From NCBI GenBank assembly GCA_907165135.1, contig OU015568.1, positions 16,317,208 through 16,381,207 on the forward strand: a stretch of 64,000 bases of DNA, read 5' to 3'. Below are positions 1-9,629 of the stretch, in pieces. This DNA is from Oikopleura dioica (lineage: Eukaryota; Chordata; Appendicularia; Copelata; Oikopleuridae). How positions within the stretch are numbered: the stretch's first letter is position 1; each line of letters opens with the position of its first letter. Below the pieces are notes generated by a model, which searched no databases, was not told where the DNA came from, and saw nothing but the letters and a program-made list of their open reading frames with translations. Both the position numbers and the translations under genes were made by a program.

Positions 1-513
1 AGCAACGGATATTGACCCGGTTAAAAAGTTACAGTTACAAATTCAAAGAGTAAAAAGTACACTTTTTGAAAAATCTTGAAAAAGAGATCAAGAATTCAGA
101 AGTTTTAATTCAAAATTAAGTTTCTCTTTTTTCTGATACAAGTTTGAAATTTCAATTCGGCTAGAACTTGAAAGAGAGCAGGAATTTCGCTAGTAGTTGA
201 ACAGAATATTTTCGATAAATAGCTTGTTGAATATTGCAATATTTTTTAAATAAACTAGAAGAAAAGTAAGTAAGAAAGGAGAGAGAGAAAGTGCTCGTTC
301 TTTTTTTGGCATCTACGGCAATTTTGAATTTTGGAATTTTTTGAGACTTTTGACTTACGCAGATGAATTCATCTAGTAAGCGAACCTTTGATACATGTTT
401 TCGCCCTGAACCAATTAGTGTTAGTTTACTTCCGAAAGATTTAGATTAAGAGTGATTAGTTTTCATGCATTCCAAGGTTCATTTCCTAGACGTAAATTCT
501 CGAACAAATTTGA
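1..513. other. AT-rich stretch without a recognised gene
   Basis: No convincing coding sequence, RNA gene or repeat is seen here. The stretch lies downstream of the minus-strand ArfGAP gene and probably contains its 3' untranslated region. Confidence 0.4.
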
Positions 514-2024
514 TTACGAATTCGAACTTTTAAAAGGAAGTGTTGATGGCAGTGAATTAATCTTTAAAATTTGAAAGCGAGAAGAAGAGAAATTAATAAT
601 TACTTATTAGCACCAAGTTTTTATTTATTAACGACCTTTAATTCTCACCTTTCGAGCGGCGTAAAGGTCAGCCAGATCGTCATTTTCTTCCTTACGTCGA
701 GAGAAAGAGCCCATCGACTCTTCGTCAAGAATAGACGGCTCTTTGAAAGTAGTGGAAGCTTCGACTTGCCGGATTTCTTGGAAATCCGTGTCATGAGTAA
801 CAGTCCTAAAACAGCGCTAGAATCAGCCAAAAAGAGAAGGAACGGACCTCATTCCGCCAAAGCCCATTCCAAGACGAGCAGCTGACTCCGCTTTCTTGCC
901 GGATAGATTCGCCGAAGCTTTCTTTTGATCTCGCTCGATCTAAAAATAGAAGAAGAAGTTATGGGCGGTCACCTTTATGGTCATATTTACCTGTTTGTAA
1001 GTGAGTCGCGCAGCAGCTTCTGTCGAAAGAGTTGCTTCTCCTGAATCCATCTTCTGCACAACCTATAATTTATAGGCTATAAACCGTTCTGAAAAAACTC
1101 CAGAAAGAGAAAATTTACCTTTTCTTCTTTCTCGACGCGTTCAGCCGCGGAAGAAGCAGCTTTGAAGGCAGTTTTGTCGACCTTTTTGGCTCCTCCAAAA
1201 GCGCTCTTCTTTCCTGTTTTCTTCGCTCCCAGCTGAAAGAATCGATTTCATTGAGCGTGATCGCGGACTTTAACAAACCTTTGCAACTTTGACGGGTTTG
1301 GCTGGTTTCGTCTCGAGGTTGACGGACAACTTGTCCATTCCGTTTGAAACTTCGGCAAGGGTCTTTTCTGGTTCAACTGGAGTGACGATAATCGCTTCTT
1401 GTTTCACTTGGGCGGGGACGGGAGCTTCTTGCTTCAAGTCTGCGTTGTCGAATTTACTGAAAAACGATTCTAGCACAAAAGAATTATTTTCTCATTTTTT
1501 ACCTGAAGAAATCGTCATGTCGATTCTTCGCTGGGGCACTATCATCAGCAGAAGCGACGGCTCCAATGTGTGTTTCTCCGGCGTATTTTCTCACTGCTTC
1601 GAGCGCCAATTTTTCGATCTTCGCTTTGTATAGCGTCGCCGCTCGGGACGAATATTTCTTATTCTTGTCCGAAGTTTCTCCGCCATTTGCTCGGAAGAAG
1701 GCGCGTGCTTTCGCGTTTCCACCGACTTGCATGCATCGAAGCTGCTTCCAAGTCCATGCTCCGTCCAAATCTAGTTAAAAACTAGTTTTAAAACTAAAAG
1801 AGCGGCTTCCTGAGCTAACCTGAGCTTCTGATAAAAGTCAAATGAGTTCCCAGACTCCTGTGAACTCCGGAACACTCAAGGCAAACATACGCGCCGTAAG
1901 GAATCGTGCACCAGGACGGATTCTTCGTGCAACAGTCGAAACAGACTTTGTTTTCCGGAAGACTTCGCAGTTTTCGGAAAATCGCTTTCGTCGTTTCTAC
2001 CGGGGCAACTGTATCTGCTGACAT
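514..2024 (-). CDS. ARFGAP2/3: ArfGAP2/3-type ADP-ribosylation factor GTPase-activating protein, 8 exons
   Basis: The protein should stimulate GTP hydrolysis by Arf1 on Golgi COPI coats. The first exon holds the zinc finger C-x2-C-x16-C-x2-C, beginning [11 protein letters not shown], followed by [15 protein letters not shown] with the arginine finger. Exon 2 continues with [19 protein letters not shown], typical of the ArfGAP2/3 branch. Later exons carry LGAKK and a RLGMGFGG element, matching the Glo3/ArfGAP2-3 regulatory region. Exons on the minus strand are 2024-1820, 1770-1503, 1456-1279, 1232-1119, 1062-991, 939-848, 805-649 and 561-514, about 377 aa. The lengths sum to whole codons and introns are 41-56 bp except one of 85-90 bp. 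The start ATG directly follows TTTTCCTAG-A, a possible trans-splice acceptor. The short last exon is the least certain part. Confidence 0.9.
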
Positions 2025-2782
2025 TCTAGGAAAACACCGCGTTGCGAAGGATATTCATGGAGGAAGGGTAAAAAATTTAATATTTACTTATAATATTTAC
2101 GGTTTTCGATTCATCGAGTTTCAGCAACCTGTGTAGGAAACCTGAATCAGGGTCCTGAAAAAGCGAAGTCGCATTCGCGGCTTTTTGTAATAGCTTTCTC
2201 AGGACCCTGACTCAGGTATTCTATACAGGTTCCTGAGGCCAGATTTTGAAATTCACGAAGCTATCGCCATTTTGACGGATTTACGAGCCCCAAAAATGTG
2301 AAAGAAGACTACCTGAATTCGAGTGGAAAAAATCTGTTAAAATTCAGCACTGAGGCATATTGAATGCGTTAGAAATTGCAATTATAAGAAAAAACTTGAG
2401 CATATTCAGAATAAAAATAAGGCGATAAGTCTTTTTAATAAATACAGTATTTAGGAAAATAAATTTGAAAAAATGAATCGTAGGATTTCTAGTTTGTTTT
2501 CCTCCAATTTTTCTCTTCTGGTTTTCATTTTCCGCACAAATAAATTTCCCCCAATCTTTCTCTATCAACAAAAAGGAGCGCGTAACAGCCAAAATCAGAA
2601 GGTTCAAAAAGACAAAAAACGGGATCGCCGGGTGCCCCTCCGGCCGGCCACATCACCAAAGAGCTCGGAGCTCAAGCGCTCAGGCGCCGATTCGATTGGC
2701 CAGAATTGAAAAAGACTTTCCCACGGCCACGAATACGAGAAATGACTTTTTCGGAGTGAGAGTGAAATTTTGAGAAGAAAGA
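2025..2782. other. Intergenic region between divergent ArfGAP and FITM genes
   Basis: This divergent promoter region contains one terminal-inverted-repeat element at 2123-2242. The remainder shows no supported gene; short open frames near 2344-2709 lack family similarity or splice support. Confidence 0.45.
2123..2242. repeat. Foldback element, CTGGGCTCGG-type family, copy 1
   Basis: The left end reads CAACCTGTGTAGGAAACCTG and the right end is the approximate reverse complement, ending CAGGTTCCTGAGGCCAG. A GC-rich inner palindrome (AAGTCGCATTCGCGGCTT) lies between. This matches about fourteen other copies in the window. Confidence 0.8.
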
Positions 2783-3991
2783 ATGGCGGAGAGAATTTTT
2801 TGCGAAAAGACGAAAATTTGGTGCATTTTTAGTTGGAGCTTGGTTTTGGGATTGTCGACTTTGAGCAGCGTGGTTTTTGTTCCAAGGTGATTTGCTCTAT
2901 AAAATATTTTTAAACTTTAGGGAAGATTTTCATAATGAAAAAACACAAATTTCTCCTAAAACTATGCTCGGGAACCTGCGAAAAACCTGAGTCAGGGTCT
3001 CAAAGATCTTCAAAGTCAGAAGTCGACTCGCGGCTTTTTTGGTAAAAGAAGCCGCGTTGCGGTTTCGCCAGAATTTAAAATAGAGAATCTCTATTAGAGA
3101 TGGTTATTTCGTTCAAGATCATTCAGACCCTGACTCAGGCATTCTATACAGACTGCCGAGCCAAGTCCTGTAATCGCCTGTTAAAATGTATATTTTAGCT
3201 CATTTTTCTCCAACGCGGAAAACATTCTGAATGTTCTGTTTGTCAAGTGGGCTTGGGGATGGACGCTTTACTCGCTTTTTCCCGCGGTGGTGTTAGTCAG
3301 CTGGGCGCTCAGGGACGATTTTCGACAAAACTCGATCAGAGCGATTTTGAAAATTGGCGTTTTTGGAACCCTTGTGTGGTTTTTAGGAACCCAGTTCACT
3401 TTCAAGCTCGGCGATTTGACTGGCACCTGTCGAGACGCTAATTTCAGTGCTGTCAGGTAAGAGAAAGGGTGATTTTTGTATTTTGATTTAAAATTTAAAA
3501 TTCTAGCTCTTATGCGACAAAACGGTTGTGCCGCTCAAATGGCCATACTTGGGATCATTTCGACATTTCCGGACACACTTTTCTGCTCTCCTGGTGCATT
3601 TATTTGACCATCGCCGAACTGTTTTATCCTGCTAGAGAATTCTTCAAAAGAACGCATTCCTTCATCCTCGAAGTTTTAACCGTCCTGGCGATTGCTTGGA
3701 ATTTTCTTCTAGTACTACTGTGGCTTGTTATGCTTGGTAAGCTGATCATTGGAAAGTCTTTCTTACTGACCGATTTCAGTCGCCACCCAGCTTTATTTTC
3801 ACACCTTTGCGGAAAAAGTCCTGGCGAAGCTCCTGTGCGACGTTTTCTTCATTTTCTACCGCCTGGCCGGTGATCTCGTGAATCGACTTTTGCCCTTGTC
3901 AAAAGGAAGGAGTGAATCTTTTGCCTATCTTGCCGAGAATCAAAATAACAAGCCTGCCAATGATTTTGAAAGTGAAACTAATCAAAGCTGA
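2783..3991 (+). CDS. FITM2: Fat storage-inducing transmembrane protein (FIT/FITM family), 4 exons
   Basis: FITM proteins are ER membrane acyl-CoA diphosphatases required for normal lipid droplet budding. Exons are 2783-2886, 3199-3456, 3507-3736 and 3780-3991, about 267 aa, close to the family length. Exon 2 contains NVLFVKWAWGWTL, like the FIT2 NVYFVKFAWAWT segment. Exon 3 carries HTWDHFDISGHTFLLSW, the family catalytic signature HDISGH with Phe in place of the first His. Exon 4 opens with VATQLYFHTFAEKVL, which holds the second conserved histidine. Several hydrophobic segments are evident. Intron 1 contains a foldback element at 2964-3163. The stop codon is about 190 bp before the YIF1 start on the same strand, so the two may share a transcript. 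Confidence 0.9.
2964..3163. repeat. Foldback element copy 2, inside FITM intron 1
   Basis: The left end is TGCTCGGGAACCTGCG followed by AACCTGAGTCAGGGTCT. The right end is CAGACCCTGACTCAGGCATT and ends GCCGAGCCA. A palindromic AAGCCGCG core lies inside. Confidence 0.8.
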
Positions 3992-4182
3992 TTTTTAGCT
4001 TCAAAAATTTAATTTCAATTTTCAATCAGGCATCTACCAATCACAGCCTCATCACCCCTCTGAAAGCCAAGAACTACTAGAATATCCACTGTGACTTACT
4101 TTTCTTCAAGACTCGAAATTTCCTGCAGCTGCTTCAACAAACTCTTTTTGCATGAAATCTCCTCCTTGATTCCAATTTCAGA

Positions 4183-6407
4183 ATGAGTCACCAAGGCTTC
4201 GAAGACTACTCGAACTACTACAACCCGGGCCAGTTCGACCAGAATTCCGGATATCAGACAAACCTTAACAATCCCTATGAAAACCAGCAGCAACAGGGCT
4301 ATTCCCAGAACCAATACCAGCAGCAGCCACAACAGCAGCAACAGCAAGTTCAACAGACTCCAACAACTCAAGCCAGTTTTGCGCCGAACCCGATGTACGA
4401 GTATTTAATTGCTTTCACTATTCAAAAAGAGTTTCAGGAATTTCATCCCGAACCAGCAAATTGGAGAAATGGGTCTCCAGATGGGCCAGCAATTCCTCAA
4501 CCAACACACCGACCAATTGAAGGCAAAAGCTCAACGTAAGCGCACTCCCTCCCCTTACCCGCAGCTTTCTTACTTACAGTTACTGTTTGTACAACTATCC
4601 TTTTAGAGTACATTCCAACGACGCGGCTTCGATACCTGTTCGCAGTGGACAACGCTTACGTGGCGAGTAAACTAAAGTCCATTCTGTTGCCCTTTTTCAA
4701 AAGCGAGTGGCACACGAAATTTCAAAATGACGCAAATAATCCTGTCTGCCCAAGGTTACTTTTCAATCGTCATTTTTTCGGTATAATTTTTAAACTTCAG
4801 GGATGACGAAAACGCACACGACATGTACATTCCGACAATGGGCTTCATCACATACATCCTTCTCGCTGGCTACAGTATCGGTCTTCATGGCGAGTTCAAC
4901 CCCGAACAGCTTGGCGAATATGCCAGCGGTGCTACTGGCTGGATTGTTCTTGAAGTTTTAGTTACTCTTATGGTCATTTTCTTGTTACAGGTTCAAATCA
5001 TCCTAGCTCATCCAAGTAATTTTCAATTGTTGTTTTAGATTCAATCAGATCTCGGTTATTTGGACATCATCGCATTCGCTGGCTACAAATTCGTCCCGAT
5101 TATTCTAGCGCTTACTTGTGGATTGGTCTCAAATAGCCACGCAGTCTTCCTTGGAGCGTTGATTTACGGATCTATTGCTCTTTGCACATTTTTGGTGAGA
5201 TCGCTCAAAGTCCGCGTCCAGTCGAACTCGGCCGCCGCGCACGGACAATACGCCGCTGGGGACACTAGGAAGTAAGTTTTATGCCTTGACGTGCTTTTTT
5301 TAAGGTTAACGAAGTTTTCCAGCCCACTTCCGCCTTGTAGACCCCCTATCACCATACGTTTTTAGAATCAGCTGAAAATTCTAAGAATTTTGACCATTTA
5401 AAATTCTAGAAAACTCCACTTCCGGTCGATTCTAGAGCCGGAAGTTGTCGAAATTTAGGTGTAAGGGCGAAGTGTGGCCTATCAAATTGATGCTCAGACG
5501 ATTCCCTATCATTTAAGAAAAGAATCGACACCAACGAGAATCAAACCAACCGAAAAAAACTGAAAAAAATTTGATGATTTTATGCCTTTTTTACATAATT
5601 TTACCGGTCGGTTTGACCACGTTTGGGACTTTATCTTCTGATATATTGATTAGAGGGTGAATCAAAATCTTCTGAGCATCAATTTGATAGGTCGCACTCT
5701 AATATTACTCCCAAATTTCGTCGACTTCCGGCTCTAGAATCGACCGGAAGTGGAGTTTTCTAGAATTTTAAATGGTCAAAATTCTTAGAATTTACTGCTG
5801 ATTCTAAAAAGGTATGGTGTTAGGGGGTCTATAAGGCGGAAGTGGGCTGGAAAACTTCGTTAACCTTAAAAAAAGCACGTCCTTACTACTTGTCAGATTG
5901 TAGAGTTGAAATATTAACTGAAATTTAAAAAGTAGAGACATTCTTAATAATGACACGCCCCCAATAAATTGTCATATTCGAAGGAAAACTTGGTAAGCTT
6001 CTATCCATCATCGTACATGGGTACCGATCAGTTCTGTTTTTCTTAGAGGAGAATAATTGAACTTCTCGGTATTTGTATTTTTTTTTCTTGAGACTGATGG
6101 TGATTCCGGCATGGGAATGAGCATTGAACTGCCTGTTTTATCTGTCAACTTGCTAAGATGCTGGGCTCGTTAACCTGTGTAGAAGTCCTGAGTTAGGATC
6201 CTAATAGATCTACGCTGCCTTTCATAGAAAATCTTTTAGGGCCCTGACTCAAGATTTCTACTCAGATTGCCGTACCCAGATGCATGTTTTTATTTTCTTC
6301 AAATATTCTTAACATTCAATTTCAGGCAATACTTAACGCTTGGAATCGCCGTCGTGCAGCCCCTTCTCTGCTACGTCCTGACCCGCCACCTCTCGCCCTC
6401 GGACTAG
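4183..6407 (+). CDS. YIF1: YIF1 family ER-Golgi membrane protein, 6 exons
   Basis: YIF1 is a multispan protein that partners YIPF5/Yip1 in ER-to-Golgi transport. Exons are 4183-4400, 4438-4535, 4607-4754, 4801-4990, 5039-5271 and 6326-6407, about 322 aa. The N-terminus is rich in Gln, Asn and Tyr. Exon 3 gives YIPTTRLRYLFAVDNAYVASKL, matching the YIF1 FAVDTAYVAKKL region. Exon 4 gives DMYIPTMGFITYILLAGYSI, and exon 5 holds DIIAFAGYKFVPIILALTCG, both diagnostic. The last exon encodes LGIAVVQPLLCYVLTRHL. The start ATG follows CCAATTTCAG-A, a likely acceptor for spliced-leader addition or an upstream intron. The last intron is about 1 kb and holds two foldback elements, unlike the other introns of 37-71 bp. 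Confidence 0.92.
5288..5881. repeat. Long foldback element with about 210-bp inverted arms
   Basis: The left arm begins GACGTGCTTTTTTTAAGGTT at 5288 and is mirrored by AACCTTAAAAAAAGCACGTC ending at 5881. The arms pair through about 5288-5500 and 5670-5881, including a segment with AAACTCCACTTCCGGTCG. The flanks both show CTT, so a 3-bp target duplication is possible. It carries no coding sequence and sits in the last YIF1 intron. Confidence 0.85.
6161..6279. repeat. Foldback element copy 3, in the last YIF1 intron
   Basis: It starts CTGGGCTCGTTAACCTGTGT and ends with the near reverse complement CAGATTGCCGTACCCAG. The internal part has CCTGAGTTAGGATCC and GGGCCCTGACTCA. Confidence 0.8.
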
Positions 6408-6692
6408 TGTCTCTTGCATCGTTCCTTGCAGACGCCACCTGTTTTTTAACTAAAATTATTTAAAGCTGCTTCTTCATATTCTTTTCATTTTCCTTTCTGT
6501 CGACTACACGCGAAATCTACTATTTTAACTATTCTAGACTAAAAATAATCCGAAACACTTGAATTGTCCATTTCTTAAGTTTTTGAGTTCCTGCTTCTCC
6601 AACAAAAAAAAGTCGCAATATGTAAACTTACGTGCAATATGCTTTGAAAAGAGTCCGAAAAAGAAGTTCAGTAAAAGTGAGTAAAATTAAGC

Positions 6693-7847
6693 ATGAGTGC
6701 AAAGTCGGAAAAGCGAGTAGTGGCGGTTGTTTCTCCCAAAATGGTGATCTCGGCGGCCGAGGAGCTGAATTTGAAATTGGCGAACGAGGAGAAATTAGCT
6801 GCTCTTTTGGTGAGGGATTTCCAAGGGTAGTACTACTACCGTAGTAGAAGGTTATCGGCCGGGCACCTCCCTGAAAGTACCTTTCAGACAGGTATTTCCG
6901 GTCCCCTAGCCCCAAACCGAGAAAAGGGTTCAAGCGAACAGGCATTTTTGGGTGCCCGATCGATAGCCCCGCTAAACCTTTCCAGGCATCTTTTAATGTA
7001 TATATGCGGCTTCTTTTTTTTAATACTCGAAGCCGCAAGCGGCTTCTCGCTTTTTGTTGACCATATTTCTTCATTTTTGAAATCCCTTGAAAAGCAGAAG
7101 ACTTGACTTACAGACTCCAAGTGCTTGTAAAAAAGAGCGTCAAACATGCTTCTCGCTGCCGCAGAAAGAATTTACAGTCCGACGACTTGGAGCATATTTT
7201 GGAAGAATTCGGAGAAGCTCCTTTTCTAGCCGCTCATGAGCCAGAATACGGAGTTGTAAATTACGAAGGAAACGCGTTGCATTTCCACGTCCCAAAGTCG
7301 ATAGATTTGAGCGAATTGTCCCTTGAAGAAGAAAGACCTGAAATGCTCTTTTCTTCTTTTTCGATGGAGAAATATGCTATCTTGGTTGATGGAAAACCGA
7401 CCGCCAAATTTCTAAAGGAAGAGATCTAAATCAAGATTTGTTTGTCTTTCCTACGCCCGTGGCTCCTTTTTATAAACCAAAAATAAATTCCTGATCTCTA
7501 AAATTCAGAAGCAACCAAAAGTCTTCCAACACAAGTCTCGCTACTACCCCGGCCACTGGGACCTCTACTTGATTCATCTCACGCACGGACTTGGCGACGA
7601 GTACGAAGACGAACGTGTTGCTTTTTTCGCCAAAGACTTCGAAAGCAATCCCCATCTGAACGAAATCCTCCCCCAACTAAGATTCATCATTCAACAATGC
7701 TCGATGTGTTCTGTCGCGGAGAGACAGCTGAGAATGTTGCAACTGCTCCGGGGACTTCTTCTGAATCCTTTCGTCGATGTGGCGAGATTAGGAAACGGTC
7801 GGCCGATTTATAATTACGTTTTTGCTTCTCCCTCCCATCCGTGTTAG
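6693..7847 (+). CDS. TAF6L: TAF6-like histone-fold subunit, apparently short
   Basis: TAF6/TAF6L proteins pair with TAF9 in TFIID or SAGA. Exon 1 (6693 to about 6809) encodes a basic N-terminus and ISAAEELNLKLANEEKLAALL, the first histone-fold helix. Exon 2 (about 7094-7417) continues AEDLTYRLQVLVKKSVKHAS and RCRRKNLQSDDLEHIL, the rest of the fold, then a family-like HFHVPKSIDLSEL. Exon 3 (7509-7847) resembles the start of the TAF6 HEAT region (NEILPQLRFIIQQC). The product is only about 260 aa, so most of the HEAT region is missing. Both introns are hard to close with GT-AG: intron 2 seems to use AAG|GAAGAG (GA-AG), and intron 1 joins TTG to GCA with an atypical end. The stop codon lies inside the adjacent tRNA-Asp gene. 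Confidence 0.72.
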
Positions 7848-7909
7848 TATAGTGGTGAGTATTCCCGCCTGTCACGCGGGCGACCGGGGTTCGATTCCCC
7901 GACACGGAG
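7838..7909 (+). tRNA. tRNA-Asp (anticodon GTC)
   Basis: The 72-nt sequence begins TCCGTGTTAGTATAGTGG and ends GTTCGATTCCCCGACACGGAG. The acceptor arms TCCGTGT/ACACGGA pair, the T arm has GGTTCGATTCC, and the anticodon loop CTGTCAC places GTC at 7871-7873. The standard D-arm TAGTATAGTGGTGAGTA is present. No CCA is encoded, as usual for eukaryotes. Confidence 0.97.
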
Positions 7910-7942
7910 TACTTTTTTCTGTATTCTCAAGATTTTCTCCGT

Positions 7943-8204
7943 AAAAACCTGTGTAGAAAACTGTGTAGGGACTAAAAACCTGTGTGCTCTACTCAGATCT
8001 TAGTTAGCCTGACTCAGGAAAAGAAGATTAATTCTTCACAGGCGCTCAGTCTAAACCCTAGCCTGTGTTTGGCTCGAAAACCAGCGTAGAAAACCTGAGT
8101 CAGGGTTTTAAAGATATCCAATGAAAAGCCACCGCGGCAAGGCTGTTTTAAAACCGAAGTCGCTAATACCCTGACTCAGGTGCTCTACACAGGTTTCGGA
8201 ACCC
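7943..8204. repeat. Foldback element copy 4 with an adjacent partial copy
   Basis: A rearranged partial copy spans about 7943-8030, with ACCTGTGTAGAAAACTGTGT and GCCTGACTCAGG. A more complete copy spans 8071-8204: GGCTCGAAAACCAGCGTAG, CCTGAGTCAGGG, an inner AAAGCCACCGCGGCAAGGC, then CCCTGACTCAGG and GGTTTCGGAACCCA. Confidence 0.75.
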
Positions 8205-8493
8205 ATAGTCTGCATACACAGGAAATAGAGTCTTTGTGAGTCTCCTGTCAGAATTTCAAGCTTGAAACTAGAACCAGAATTTCGTGAATTTTAAAGCTGA
8301 ACAAAGTCAAGAGGTTGTGAGTAAATTTGTATGTTCAAGCTTTTGTTCTTTCTTTTTTTGGCAGCTTGTTCAACACAAGCTTACACACGAACACTTCCTT
8401 CTCCAGTTTTTTTTTCTAGAGAATATTTTTCGACGAATTATTTTTGATGTAAACTTTGGCCGAGCGTAATGGAAAAGAAGATGAACTGATAAA
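8205..8493. other. Upstream region of the 8.5-kb hypothetical gene
   Basis: The sequence is AT-rich with pyrimidine tracts. It could contain a first exon or promoter of the next gene, but nothing could be assigned. Confidence 0.35.
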
Positions 8494-9096
8494 AATGGCG
8501 CAGTTTAGCTTGAGAGATACTGGACCAGAAATGATACCTGGAAAAGAGGGCCTCGAAAGCGCAGTTCAAGAAAGAGCTACGAGCTTTTATAATTTGATGT
8601 TTAAACATGGAAGTATTTGTCAGGAAAGGTTGAAAAGCAGCTACGCAATGGCTTTCAAGATAAAAAATAGGGGTCCCCATTTTACGGGCGCGAGACTCAA
8701 GTATTTCTTCAACCATTCATCAGGAAAAACTGATTTCCAGTCTCCGGGACATTCATCCAAAAGATGGAAGCATGTTCAGCCTTCTCTCATGCGGCGAGGC
8801 TTTCCTTCCAGCTGTGCGAAAAGGAAAGAGTATTCTAGCTCGTGTTGCCTTCCTCCGCCGCAACATTCATTGTCTCACGGAATTGATTATCAGGGACGAT
8901 GAGCCAGCAGCGAGCATGATGCTTGTCGAGCCCGTCGGTGTTTTTCCGACATCTCTCGCATCCCAGACGCTTCTTTTTTTCAGGATCGGATGACGCGGAA
9001 ATTGACGCTAATGGAAATGTTAAGTTAACATCTGTTACCGCAAGGTTTCATTCGGGAAAAGAAAAATTCATTGCAAGGACTTTGGCGACAGGATAA
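8494..9096 (+). CDS. Hypothetical protein, multi-exon, structure uncertain
   Basis: I do not recognise this gene. A frame from ATG 8494 starts MAQFSLRDTGPEMIPGKEG and runs to about 8650 with codon use like the neighbours. An intron probably ends at TTTCCAG (about 8740). A following exon reads LRDIHPKDGSMFSLLSCGEA and continues to RDDEPAASMMLVEPVG (about 8927). A clean GTGTTT...TTTCAG intron then leads into SDDAEIDANGNVKLTSVTAR, with the stop at 9094-9096. The first intron is not closed cleanly, because an alternative frame (GTFIQKMEACSAFSHAARLS) is also open. The composite looks like a small soluble helical protein; no catalytic motif is visible. Confidence 0.4.
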
Positions 9097-9629
9097 GAAG
9101 GGACAGTAATGGACAACCGAAATCAAAGAAAAAGAGAAGAACGAAGAATGTTCACGACTGGCTGTGGGGTTAAAAATAATCTATTCACGATCAGTCTTTT
9201 TCTTTTAACTCTATGCTGGGCTCGAGAACCTGTGTAGAATGCCTGAGTCAGGTTTTCACACAGGTTGCCGAGCCCAGACTCTACCGATAAAAGTTATCTT
9301 TTCATATTTTGATCCCCAAAATAAGGGCTATCCCAGAGCCATCAACGAATCTGTCCTCAAGCACTTCGACCATGAAAAGATGTCGGAGCCAAAAGTGATG
9401 AGGATCGCATATGGCAAGCCCCGATCCGTCAATTCTCCAGTGAAAGATCGCCGGTTCTTTAGTCAAAAATTTCCGAGCTTTGAAAGCGGAACCATATTTT
9501 CCGGAATCCGAAGATTTAATTTGCGCTCGACCAGCTTTCTCCACTGATTTCTTCTCATTTTCTCGGAACATTCCACTGCCATTCCACTAGATTTAAATAA
9601 TCAAGAATTGTCGATTTCAGAAAGTTGAC
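9097..9629. other. Region upstream of the oxidoreductase gene with ambiguous open frames
   Basis: It contains the minimal foldback element at 9216-9277. From 9290 to 9571 both strands are open for 80-100 codons (plus: FDPQNKGYPRAINESVLKHF; minus: VEKAGRAQIKSSDSGKYGSA). Neither is recognisable and neither has supported splice sites, so no gene is called. Confidence 0.4.
9216..9277. repeat. Minimal 62-bp foldback element, copy 5
   Basis: This is the shortest member: CTGGGCTCGAGAACCTGTGT at the left, the CCTGAGTCAGG palindrome in the centre, and CACAGGTTGCCGAGCCCAG at the right, with no filler. It shows the core of the family. Confidence 0.85.

Noticed and set aside
4096-4371. Leu/Val-rich minus-strand frame opposite YIF1
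   Set aside because: It is the complement of the Gln-rich YIF1 N-terminus, which produces Leu-rich antisense frames.
9302-9571. Opposing open frames of about 90 codons on both strands
   Set aside because: Both are plausible by length but neither has a recognised domain or clear splice partners, so no gene was called.
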